From positions 39,289,253 through 39,353,252 of the forward strand of contig CM075939.1 in the NCBI GenBank assembly GCA_038030265.1: 64,000 bases of DNA, given 5' to 3'. The stretch comes from Corythucha ciliata (taxonomy: Eukaryota > Arthropoda > Insecta > Hemiptera > Tingidae). Position numbers and translations under genes: made by a program. The notes below the pieces were generated by a model. That model was not told where the DNA came from. It made no database searches and worked only from the letters and a program-made list of their open reading frames with translations. This document shows, piece by piece, positions 12,680 to 22,480 of the stretch (position 1 is the stretch's first letter; every line of letters starts with the position of its first letter).

Positions 12680-13787
12680 TCCCCGCCACCTTGAAGTTGA
12701 CTCTCTGGAATGCGAAGTACGGTTGCCCGTTATCCTTCAGCCACTTCAGAGTGCCCTTGCCGATCCCGAGTACCAGCGTCACTCCCTTGGGGTCCGCCGC
12801 ACTCGAGATCAATTGCCATCCCTCAGTCGAGAGCCCCTTATTCTGGGTCTCGAAAAGAGGGATGAGTTTCCTTGGGTCAGATTCCCCAATGAGGTCTGTG
12901 GGCACCCACACGACCGCCTTGGTGACCTGAACCACTTGCCGGGCAGGTCCAACTCGCAGGTCAGCCCCGTCCCAGGGTTTCATTTCTTTGACGTGGGCTT
13001 CCAGCCAGGCTTTCGCCTCGCCATCAGCGCACGTCACATATACCACCCCACCGCTGGCGTAGCTATTTGAGAACTTGGGGCCCTCCCCCTTAGGGCATTT
13101 AAAAACGCCCTTCAGGACCTCCCCAAGCACCTTCCTGCCCTCCTCATCCGACAGCCTGACCCTAGGGTACTCCCCAGGGACGATGGCCATCTTGGTTGAG
13201 GTAAGAGCCTCCCTAAAGTCTTTATTCCCGCCAGCTGCGGGTGTCTTAGGTCGGGTTCCCTGCCCTTCCTTGGGCCTCTTTAGAGCCCTCTTCTGTTCGC
13301 CCGTCGAGGGCGTAGATTGAGGGGTCCTACCCCGCTTGCGCGGTGTTTCCCCACTCAATCCAGGTTTTGGGTGCACATCACTGTGGCCTTGCCGGGCATC
13401 CGTAGACGTCCCAGCACCCACCGCGTGTCCCCCAGCACCTGCCCCCGCCGAGCCGAACTTATCCCGAGGGGTTCCGGGTATGCCTTCCGCGGCTGCCCTT
13501 TCCCTCGCCAGCTTCCTCCTTTGAGCTCCGGAGAGCCTCAACCGAGGAAGCTCCGCCCGAGGGGTTTGTCCCGAGGGACTGCCCCCCTTTGGACTGCCCA
13601 TTTCAACGTCCCTGACGGTCGTCTCCACGGACAGTGCAGCCATACCCCCCGTGGGCACTTCCGCGCCCTTGGGGGTTCCTTCTGAGGGGGGGTTCTCCCG
13701 CCCCCCCCCCCTCAGTCGTTGTTGAATGTTTCCGTAAACAAGGGTCCATAAACGATCCCACGAGCAGCTAGGGAAAGTGTGGTCCAC
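12627..13787 (-). CDS. Non-LTR ORF1 (gag-like, DUF4780-like C-terminal domain)
   Basis: An uninterrupted frame of 386 codons lies upstream of ORF2. Residues 25-190 are low-complexity, rich in Pro, Gly, Thr and basic residues, with an RKRGRTPQ-like basic patch that could bind RNA or act in nuclear import. Residues 200-370 form a compact domain beginning MAIVPGEYPRVRLSDEE, with later GGVVYVTCAD, AVVWVPTDL and LVLGIGK blocks. From memory this resembles DUF4780, a domain found in ORF1-type proteins of arthropod retroelements. I see no CCHC knuckle here. The stop lies 53 nt inside the ORF2 start, so ORF2 would be reached by reinitiation or frameshift. The frame is intact, which suggests a young insertion. 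Confidence 0.8.
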   Translation of the reverse strand: MDHTFPSCSWDRLWTLVYGNIQQRLRGGGRENPPSEGTPKGAEVPTGGMAALSVETTVRDVEMGSPKGGSPSGQTPRAELPRLRLSGAQRRKLARERAAAEGIPGTPRDKFGSAGAGAGGHAVGAGTSTDARQGHSDVHPKPGLSGETPRKRGRTPQSTPSTGEQKRALKRPKEGQGTRPKTPAAGGNKDFREALTSTKMAIVPGEYPRVRLSDEEGRKVLGEVLKGVFKCPKGEGPKFSNSYASGGVVYVTCADGEAKAWLEAHVKEMKPWDGADLRVGPARQVVQVTKAVVWVPTDLIGESDPRKLIPLFETQNKGLSTEGWQLISSAADPKGVTLVLGIGKGTLKWLKDNGQPYFAFQRVNFKVAGSASSSDAVGHSGEPAAQ

Positions 13788-14217
13788 CGCCGGCAGAGCC
13801 CCGCATGCCGTGGTAAGCCTAAATACACCAGGGGGTCGGCCGGTACCCTGGGAGTCCGTTTAAGGCGCACTTTACCCTCTGCCCCACGCAGGCCTTAGGC
13901 ACGGACCGCACACCGTAGCCTTGAGGGAATGAATAGGAAGGGGGAAAGGTTAATACGAGCGATTTAAGGACTAGGAACGCTCGAATAGCTGGAGAGGTTC
14001 TGGTAGGCCACACCATCTTTCGTCCCGGTCTCAGGACGTCTCCTTACCCTTGATTGGTCCACGGGTCCGTATTTAATTCCGGACCACCCCTCAGCCTGGG
14101 CGGCTCGCACCGTCCACGCTGAGGGATCCCTCATCCGCCACCCGAGGGACGCGCCCGATAGGGGATCAAGACCCCGTGAGGAAGTCAATCCCTCACCCGG
14201 ACCTAGTCCGACACGGG
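13788..14217 (-). promoter_or_regulatory. 5' untranslated leader of the non-LTR element
   Basis: GC-rich, about 430 bp from the element's 5' terminus (abutting the 12-bp TSD) to the ORF1 start. Full-length non-LTR elements usually carry an internal promoter here. I cannot point to a specific motif beyond a small GGAC-TA-GGTCC palindrome near the 5' tip. Confidence 0.6.
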
Positions 14218-14689
14218 ACACTACAGGTTCTAATTATTAGAGCAAAATTATTATCAGTTAATTAACAGAGTTTCTTGTCTTAATGTAAGGATATGGCCCC
14301 ACTTAATCAAACAGAATTGTTTTCAGTGCCTGTTTTGATTGCCAAAGCCTAAGGAATATGCAGTTTCCTGGCTGATTATTTGCACAATTGCTCTTAATTC
14401 CTACGATAATGCAAGTTTCAGATCGTTATTTCACAAAAATCTCAAGTTTCGAAAGAACTGAAAGTTTTTGGGAGAAATTATCCGCAAATCCAATGAAGAA
14501 ATTTTAAACGTGTTGGCTCATTTTTATACATTGTAGAGTAATTCCACAGGTCTCACCCCTTTCAAAAAGAAAATTTCACAGGGTTTCGAGAAAAACATTT
14601 GTGGAGAAGGTTCTCTTCTTTCTTTTTTTAACAAGTCTATTAATTCACGTGATCTTAAAGATGATTAGTGGGTTTTTACAAACTTGCCA

Positions 14690-15730
14690 TTTAAACCCCA
14701 ACCCATTAGCTATTTAAACCCTCTGCAGTTTTACTTTATTTTGTCCACAAATTTGCGTTTATTCTCAGTTTTTCTCAGCCACGAATTTGAGTTTTTCCAA
14801 TTTTCGCCTCGAATTGGAGCGCTTCTTTCTTATTTTGCCTTGGACTGTTGATTTTATTCATTTTTGGCCTCGAAGTTGCCTTTAGAACCCACGAATTGGC
14901 GATATCTCCATTTAAACCGTGAATTATACAAAGATATATAAACCTGGATTGCTCATAGTGGGCTGGAGGGGTGTGGAGGGGGTGCGCCGTCCCCTGATAA
15001 AACAGTGACCAATTTCACACCTTTCTTTCTCTTTCTCTTTTCGTGTATAGTTATGGCAACTAGTCCTTATTTTGAAACGCCATCCACTTTCTGATGGCCC
15101 CACTTTATCAGCAGTGATGAGCAATCCAGTTCTTTTATACATAATATATCGTTGGAATTATAACGATTCCAACACTTAAGCGCTTCTTCACAATTTTATC
15201 GGTGAATTTTCGATTTTTCTGTGAATTTCATCCGTAAATTAGCAATTTTTTGTCGATTGAGCCACGCGTTGAAACGCTTTATCTCAGCTTCAGCCACGTT
15301 CAGTGACGTTTCCGTAATTTTAGCCACAAATTAGCTCGTTTTCTATACACTTTATCCTCGGAATTTGAGCTTTTTTCTCAATTTTAGCCGCGAATTATCG
15401 TGTTTTGTAATTTTAGCCGCGAATGACTTGGCTAAAAGTGGGAATTACTGTTTTTTCTCAACTTTGTCCGCGAATTTATAGCGCTTTTCCTCAATATTAG
15501 CTGCGAAGTATCGTTATATTCAGGTAAATCAGCTATTGTTCCGTTATTTATCGCTGTCTCTCACTTCTATCCGTGAATTAGCGATTTGTTTTAACTTGAA
15601 CTTTGAAGTAACCGTTTTTCCCAATTATAAGCCATCGTGTTGCATCGAGAGAGTTCGAATTAGCGCTTTTTCACTATTTTGGCCATGAATAGTACTTTCC
15701 AAAATTCTAGCCTGGCCTGTGGTTTTTTGG
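14690..15730 (-). repeat. Degenerate ~30-bp repeat array (F1, reverse orientation)
   Basis: Units such as AATTTTAGCCGCGAATTA-GCG-TTTTTCTC recur at about 30 bp, with heavy divergence. No coding frame is present. Confidence 0.65.
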
Positions 15731-16100
15731 TGAGTAAAAATCCCTAACTACCCAGAGGAGTCAGATCTTATGGGGGTGAGTCATTTTTAAAAAATTCCAC
15801 AGGCCGCGGAAGGAAAAACTCAGTCGAGCCAAAGTGTTGGACCAACACGCTGGAATCACGGAAAGAACTAATTCAACGGCTCTTCTGACTGGAAATACGT
15901 CCTAATTTTAAGATTCTACGAGTCAGAAACTCTCAAGAAACACAGGTTCGTCCAATTTTAAATGTTTGCCTTTTTCACTAAAATAGTCCAGGGACTAGGG
16001 TGAGGCAGTTTTTAAGGTAATTTTTCCAAATTCTTTTAATTTCAGCCGGACGTGGTTTTTGATTCGCCCCCGTACAATGGGGGAATTCTAGCCCTAGACG

Positions 16101-16213
16101 GCGGTATTTGCCAAATAACGAGCAAAATATTTTTCAATTTTCAGTTGGTCGGTTTCTAGGCAATGATATAAATTTTTAAAATAATATTTTGCTCGTTATT
16201 TGGCAAACACCGC
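16101..16213. mobile_element. Short hairpin MITE
   Basis: A 113-bp near-palindrome: GCGGTATTTGCCAAATAACG at the left end and its complement at 16182-16213, about 31 bp of stem with one or two mismatches. No target duplication was identified with confidence. Confidence 0.65.
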
Positions 16214-16353
16214 GTGTGTGGAGCCGGCTTAAGGATGTCTGCTGGGATTGAAGTTCTATCTCAGTCGCCCCCTTCCCCCATCCAACCCTTGATGCGAAAC
16301 TGCGCTGGATCGGAGCCTGGCTAAAACATTTAAATCAGCTCAGAAGATTTGTG

Positions 16354-16488
16354 ATATTAGGCGCTGGCATACTCACGCCAAATCGGTGGGATTCCGCGGA
16401 AGTTTTCAAGTCACGGCAATCCCACATTTAACGTCCAAATGCTCAGGGATTCTGTGGTTCACCTGAGCGGCGTAGAGGTCAATATGCA
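16354..16488 (+). other. Possible unassigned exon
   Basis: A short open stretch that begins after a TTAG acceptor-like site and ends before a CAA|GTGAAG donor-like site. It encodes a non-repetitive, plausible protein segment (for example NPTFNVQMLRDSVVHLSGVE). I do not recognise the family, and no partner exon was found nearby. Confidence 0.25.
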
Positions 16489-16698
16489 GCCCGTGATTCA
16501 AGTGAAGCGCCCCCGTCGGTCGGGAAAACTTTCTTTTTTCCCCCTCTAATTGGCCCTCTGAAATGGTCAAGGCACTTAGATTGATATAATGAATAAATCT
16601 GTCGCCGGCATTTTAATTAGTAAATTAATTAAACTGATATTATCCGGACGACGATGGAAGGGCATAGCCCAACACGATTCGAGTTTCGAGAAAAAATG

Positions 16699-16773
16699 GC
16701 TCTCCGGCGGGATTTGAACCCGCAACCTCTGGATTACCAGTCCAGCACGCTGCCATTTGCGCCACGGAGGCGC
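16699..16773 (-). tRNA. tRNA-like gene, anticodon GGT (Thr), left palindrome copy
   Basis: The reverse complement is identical to the right copy. It has a D-arm GCGC/GCGT, anticodon stem CTGGA/TCCAG, loop CTGGTAA (anticodon GGT), T-arm GCGGG/CCCGC and a T6 run just 3'. See the right copy for the reasons to doubt full function. Confidence 0.6.
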
Positions 16774-16914
16774 CTATGGGAGTCGTACTCCGAGGGATAA
16801 GCTAAGCCGAACCCCACCTAGGTCCTAGGTAGGAGAAGCGCCTAGAGTTTCGAGAAACAATGGACCTAGGTGGGGTTCGGCTTAGCTTATCCCTCGGAGT
16901 ACGACTCCCATAGG

Positions 16915-16989
16915 CGCCTCCGTGGCGCAAATGGCAGCGTGCTGGACTGGTAATCCAGAGGTTGCGGGTTCAAATCCCGCCGGAGAGCC
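16915..16989 (+). tRNA. tRNA-like gene, anticodon GGT (Thr), right palindrome copy
   Basis: A cloverleaf can be drawn: D-stem GCGC/GCGT, anticodon stem CTGGA/TCCAG around loop CTGGTAA, and T-arm GCGGG-TTCAAAT-CCCGC. The A box (TGGCGCAAATGG) and B box (GGTTCAAATCC) match Pol III consensus. A TTTTTT terminator follows at about 16991-16996. The acceptor stem pairs at five of seven positions only (1-72 and 2-71 mismatch). Eukaryotes normally read Thr ACC with an AGT anticodon, so a GGT anticodon is unexpected. The body resembles initiator Met/Trp tRNAs as much as Thr. It could be a tRNA pseudogene, a SINE head or a decaying true gene. Confidence 0.6.
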
Positions 16990-17084
16990 ATTTTTTCTCG
17001 AAACTCGAATCGTGTTGGGCTATGCCCTTCCATCGTCGTCCGGATAATATCAGTTTAATTAATTTACTAATCAAGGCACTTACT

Positions 17085-19280
17085 CTAGGGAAAAAATGAG
17101 GTAATTGTGATTGTCTAACGTAAGTAATAAGTTTCTTCTTTCTTATGAAGTCAACACTGAATTTTGGATGCTTGGGGGAAAGCTAGGAAGATTAGCTGTT
17201 TTAGGAACAATTTACAGCGTATACAGTGGTTCGTGAAGAGAACTTTATATCCAGCCAGACAGGTTTTTTGGGTTGGGGAGGACTAGATTGTGAGGGTGAA
17301 GGGCTTATTCAAACGCCTCCCGAAACTTCTCAAACCATTTTAATTAATTCAACCCATAGAGCCGACAGGTTGGCTGGTGAAGTTTCCAATTTGATGAACA
17401 TGAAGTTAATTCGTTCGGAAAGTAGAAAAGCAAAGTGTTGAACGGGACACGACAATAAAAGAGACAGGTAACAAGGATTTCACTGCCTAGATGTTTTAAT
17501 GGAAATACTTGATTGAAAGTATACGGAAAAGGAGAACTTTTTTTCAGAATGCTCGATAACAATGAAACTAAAACTTAAATAAAAACATAATTATGATGAC
17601 TTCATCATGTCACAAAGAATGACACAGTCCAGTCCAGTTCCACTGTTTCGCGATTGCTACTCTTTTGAAGAAAATCATCTGGTTTCATTCAATTTTTCAG
17701 AACAATTCCGTGAAATCACATGGTTTTCTACACTAGTGTAGCACTAGCAAAACAATGGAACGGACCTAGTAAGAAACTTTTAAAGTGTGTTATGGTTAAA
17801 GGGACGGGGAGGGGCCTCTAAAAGGAATTTCCGATTTTTAAAAGCCTGCTTAAAATGCAAAATTATCCCGCTACAATGTCCCATCTAAAACGCAAGTTTC
17901 ATGACCGCACCCCGCCTTACACGCTTCCCCAACGAAATTATCTTTTGATTACTCCATTGAAACCCGGCTCTACGTTAGTTAGAGTGTCATAAGACAGACT
18001 GTGAAGATGGTGCGGGACGAATGGAAAGGGTGTGGTGGGAAGGGGGAATAGTGGAATTACGCAGTCGAAGTAAAGGGTCATAACTCGTTTAACATCGGAC
18101 CTCAAATCCGGTTGCAGTGAATAAAGGAGACCACCGCCTCACCGCCTCCTTCTGTACCCGCACCCCTCAACAGTTGAACATCACAGGGAAAGCGCCCTTC
18201 TCTTCTCACCCCCACCCCTCACCCACCATTACACATTTCTCGTTTTCAAACTGTCAAAAGAGGCCTCCCCCCCCCCTCCTATTTAACCACAGTTGGAATT
18301 CTACTATCCTCGCTACCGCCCTCTTGCTATAGAATATAGCGCAGAATGAGAAATAATTGCGCACAACTTCGAACTCCATCACAATTATTTCAAAGCAATT
18401 TTAGGACAGAGGGATGGTTTATCAGTATTCTTGCAATCTACAGTCGGAATACCAGCTCTGCAGACGCAAAAAGTTAACTTTATAGAGTGAAATTGTAACG
18501 CGAGGGCATAAAATCGACTACCGGAATTCGGAAGTGTGTGTCTAGAGGAGTAGATAAGGAATAAAAAAAAAAAACTATATATCCGCTGAAAAGGATGTTT
18601 TACTTCGAAGGAATAATATAAAACGATTGTTTATGAAGGATGTTTCTGTATTTCGCCTGCCCAAGAATCTTCTTCGGCATTTTTTCCCTTGCGCCCCACC
18701 CCGCCAGAACTCTTTCACCCATTTTTCCTTTTAGATACAGCGACGCCCAAGGCTTATATTGCTTTTATTCTGAAAAAAAAAAAAGTGACGACGAAGGTAT
18801 TATAAAAACAGAATGGCGTGCCTATAAGGAAAGAGGGAGTGTCTCGAAGCGTATTCCACAGATAGCAATTCAGACTGAAAAAGAGAAAAATCTATACGAC
18901 CGAGCTATATTTTCTCCCTCTTTCTCTGCCATTTAACCACAGCGTCAACGGGTGCAAAATGCTATCGAGGAAAAAGAGAATGTTTTTTAACGACTCAATT
19001 TAATTTTCCGCGAGGAATTTCGAACTGGAGGGACTGTTTTTTCAAGAGAAAATTGCACCGAGAGATTAAGCGTCCGCGTCTTTTTCTCCAGTGGTGGAGA
19101 ATAGCCCCACCAATGAAACGATCCTTTAAAAATACCCGAAACCGTCGTTAATCTCCTCAACTCTGCCCCCTGCCACCCACTCCAGCACCAATTGCTAAAG
19201 CAATAATAAAAAAAACAAAAATATACCTCCCTGCTGCTTATTTAAATGAACGAAAACTTAATTAATTTTCGACTTTTCAC
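17085..19280. other. Intergenic, no recognised gene
   Basis: AT-rich DNA with homopolymer runs and short frames only. Nothing recognisable on either strand. Confidence 0.4.
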
Positions 19281-19288
19281 CATCCCCA

Positions 19289-19313
19289 TTTTTTTTTTTT
19301 TTTTTTTTTTTTT
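19289..19313. repeat. Poly(T) tract
   Basis: An uninterrupted T run of about 24 nt. It could be the tail of an old minus-strand retroposon, but no body is recognisable. Confidence 0.8.
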
Positions 19314-19677
19314 AGTGTTTTTTCTTAAATCCTTCTTAAATCAAGCCAACTATCGATGTGTTCCGTGGAAACGAACCTAATGAACTGTCAATAGCCAACT
19401 AGATGTTCGAATAGCGTTGAAACTTTTGCCTTTGTTTCCACTTCACTTCTACATCGGGCAACGTATCAATCTCATTGAAATGGAAACCGTATAGCATTTC
19501 CCTATACACAGCTCACAGCACCGGTTTTCATATGTCTTACGACGGCGATGTGCGAAGAAGTATTAATGGTGTGGGTGAGGTAGTGATGTGGCAGGGGTGT
19601 GGGGGGGGGGCAGAGGCGAGTGCAACCGTGAGTGGAATCCGCTCACGGAAAAGTCGCCTCTTTTCTGCGGTCTAGTT

Positions 19678-19720
19678 TTTCTCTCTCACTCTCTCTCACC
19701 CTCTCTCTCTCTCTCTGTAC
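19678..19720. repeat. (CT)n microsatellite
   Basis: Imperfect CTCTCT tract of about 40 bp. Confidence 0.85.
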
Positions 19721-20097
19721 TCTCCCGCGGGGAACGGCAACCGAATAAAATAGTTATACCAACGGCGAAAAGAGGAAAATGAACGGAAAGATGTGAGCGA
19801 TGGAAGCTGGTAGAGCGGTAAAATATCCGTTTTGAGCTTGGTAGTATCAAAGTGAATATTTTAGGGCTCTCTGGCTGTTGTGAACAGGAGCTTGTCATGA
19901 TGCAAGTCCGAAATAAATAGACTTTAATTTCGATACAAAAAGCTTTAAAATTAATTATCGCGTCCTCAGATGATAGCTCACCCCCACACCCCTTCCCAAT
20001 CGGTAAAGTTGATGGGGTGGGAAATCGGGTCCGAGCAAACAAAACATGGTGTTGTCGTGGGGGAAAGAGGTAGCCCGGAGTTGAATAGTTCCTGGTC

Positions 20098-20168
20098 GCC
20101 GCGGTGTCTTGGTGGTCTGAGAGCCGTACCGGAGATACGGTGTCCGGGTTCGATTCCCGCTCCGTGGC
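20098..20168 (+). tRNA. tRNA-like sequence (SINE head or tRNA pseudogene), anticodon GGA
   Basis: The acceptor GCCGCGG pairs with CCGTGGC (one G-T). The anticodon stem CCGTA/TACGG encloses CCGGAGA. A canonical B box GGTTCGATTCC and a weaker A box TGTCTTGGTGG are present, with a T-rich stretch 3'. Position 33 is C rather than U, one extra base sits before the 3' acceptor strand, and a GGA (Ser) anticodon lacks the long variable arm expected of tRNA-Ser. These faults point to a tRNA-derived SINE or pseudogene rather than a working tRNA. Confidence 0.5.
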
Positions 20169-21299
20169 GGTTTCTTTTTCTCACGACACATAAAGCACCA
20201 TGTCACTGTTGTTTGTAAGGAGCTTGTCTTGCCTGACAATACCGAGCAGATCAAGAAGTTTGAAATGCTAGTTTGATCTTCCAAGGAAAGCACGAAATCG
20301 ATGAGCGTCTGACTTTAAACAATATCTTTATACATGTGCATAACTCCCAAAATTTTTCAAGTGGAAAATTAAGAATGAATGATGTAAGTATAATCTGTGG
20401 CTCTGACATTGAGTTTGGAGTGAACGAAGAGCTCCTAATTCCTATAGTAAGTTTAGGAGTCTAACATTCAACTTACTCTTCAACGATCAAATGCTACAAG
20501 TTCACCTGTCCTGCCCATGTCCAATCCGGTCAAAATATTTCGCTGTCTTTGTAAATTAAACTCAAAAAAGGCGGTATTCAGCTTATCTGCCTCATTCAAG
20601 CGAAAAGGAAACTTTCTCCTCCCACCAATTCCCAAACCACACGACCAGAACCCACGCAGTGAGGGCTAAAACTCTGAATCCTCTTTCCAATGTCATCCAT
20701 AGGTTGGTTTAAAGGTTAAACTCTCTCTTGTTAAAATTCAAGGATTTTCCTAATAAATTCCTATTTGAATTCAATTAAAAACGAAAAGCCACCCATAAGG
20801 TCGCTCAAATCTTATTTGATGGGATTTGAAAGTGTGGAGGGGTAAGGTGCAAAGGGAGAGTTCTTTTATTAGTTTCCTCTGTACCTCAAAACAAACCCGC
20901 ATCTGCCTAAAACAGCCTTCACACCACCCCACCGCCACTCACAAACTATACCAACTCTTCAAACTTTATCCTAAATACCCAACCAAACAATTTTCCACGG
21001 GCTGGCGTTACAATTTAAAACAACATTAAAAAAAAAATGTTACAGAAGAGGGGAAGGGAGATGTCTACACATAACGCTCCAATTACAACGTTTCAGTTTA
21101 TCTTAAATTTTAAAAGAGTTATTTAAGCGGTGAAAGATGTCAGGGAAGAATGAGGGTGGGATGTGCTGTTTGCTGAAGAATAAGAAGAAGAGAAAAAACA
21201 GATTCTCTAGATTTTATGTTTTTGAGTAGGCGACGAATGGAGATGGTTTGTTAGGAGCCAACCGGGGTTGCAGAGTTTGATTTATAAGAGATTGAATTA

Positions 21300-22480
21300 A
21301 TAATCAGCGCGTGAAATAGCGACGAAATTGCAAAGATTCAGAGCTAAGTGGGTATGAAATTGCTAGTCTCAGGGCTAAATGGCCGGGAAAAATGTAAGCA
21401 GTGGACAAAGAGTAGAGAATTGAAAGCTTCCCAACTACACATCCGTAAAAAACATAAGTTTGGGACTAAATAGTCCGAAATGCGTACGCTGTGTGCTATA
21501 AAAACCCGCGAAATCACTATTTTATTAGGTACAACAGCTAAATTGGGCTTTTGAACGTGATTGTCATTCAATATAGGTACAAATTGTATGACCAAAAAAG
21601 CCGCTGAATTGCTACATTGGAGCCAAGTAGCCGCGATTTTGCTACATTTAGGAATGGAAATATGCAAAATTAAAGTTTCAGGTGCAAAAATGAGCGAAAT
21701 AGCACGTTTCAGGTCTTTACTCTTATAGCCTAACTCTAACCTCTTAACTCTTAAGCCTATAGTCTAACCGGTCCCGATAGCGCCCAAAGCTTGATGAATG
21801 GCCGCGAAATTACATTATTCTGCACTAAATGCCTGCGAAATTGTAAGTTTTGGGTCTGAATATTCCCAAAATTCCTAGGTCATGGTCCCGATTTTCCCTA
21901 AATTTAAAGACTCAGGCCGTATATCTTAAGTGACAGCGGAATCCACGCTAGCCGGAGGCTGCGGCAACGCTCAAAGTCTGACTACGAAAGAACATCCCAT
22001 CTTGAGCTCAAAATCTGCGAAGTTTGAATTTGAACGTTATCTCGTCTTTATTTGCACAAATTCGCCAGTTTTGGGTCTTTTATTTTTAGTGATCGTGGAA
22101 CCAAGGTCCGCAGGGCCTTGACAGTGCTCAAACTCTTACGAATAGCCAAAAAATTACATTATTGTGGAGCTGAATATCTCACAAAATTTTAAGTTTCTAT
22201 ATGCTGAAAGTTCGCTGAACCGTCATGTTCAATTGGCATGTTCAAATCCAAATTTCGTCATTCTGACTCTAAAATAAACCCCGAGTTCAAAACTTTTGCT
22301 GTTTTTATAACTAAATTTTGCGAATTGGTCTCGTTGAAATCCCAATGTCGTGGACTTGGTTCCTATAAAACAGAATTTCTGTTAGCATTTTATAAAATCA
22401 GTATCTCAGGTTTGGTTAGTTCGAACCCGACTTCACTGAATATTTTCGCTTACCGCAACCAAATGTTTCTAATTCGGCCC
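21300..22480. repeat. Degenerate ~30-bp repeat array (F4)
   Basis: Recurring units such as GAAATTGCAA-GTTTCAGGG-CTAAATGGCC at near-30-bp spacing, strongly diverged. The opposite orientation recurs at 59.9-61.3 kb. Confidence 0.6.

Larger units (their letters stand above)
9500..14217 (-). mobile_element. Full-length-ended non-LTR retrotransposon (I/LOA-like) with deleted RT core
   Basis: A 12-bp target-site duplication, ACACTACAGGTT, lies at 9488-9499 and 14218-14229. On the minus strand the element starts with a ~430-bp 5' leader at 14217. It encodes ORF1 (13787-12627) and then ORF2, and ends in an A-rich tail seen as T-rich sequence at 9498-9516. Both termini are therefore preserved, which is unusual for LINEs because they are commonly 5'-truncated. 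ORF2 order is APE endonuclease, RT fingers, [deletion], RT thumb, RNase H and a CCHC finger. That architecture fits the I/LOA/Jockey assemblage. The RT palm is missing, so this copy is inactive, although a helper element could have supplied RT. Confidence 0.92.
16567..17082. mobile_element. tRNA-bearing palindrome flanked by a 12-bp direct repeat
   Basis: Arms at 16617-16825 and 16862-17070 are, as far as I can read, perfect 209-bp reverse complements around a 36-bp spacer. Each arm contains a complete tRNA-like gene, so two copies diverge head-to-head. TCAAGGCACTTA occurs at 16567-16578 and again at 17071-17082 directly after the right arm, which looks like a target-site duplication. The unit would then be 16579-17070, including 38 bp of single-copy sequence at its left. 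The words GAGTTTCGAGAAA...ATGG occur both in the arm and in the spacer, suggesting template switching. Confidence 0.75.

Noticed and set aside
9811..13685. Many plus-strand frames of 60-145 codons opposite the LINE
   Set aside because: They are antisense shadows of the GC-rich ORF1/ORF2. None has recognisable motifs.
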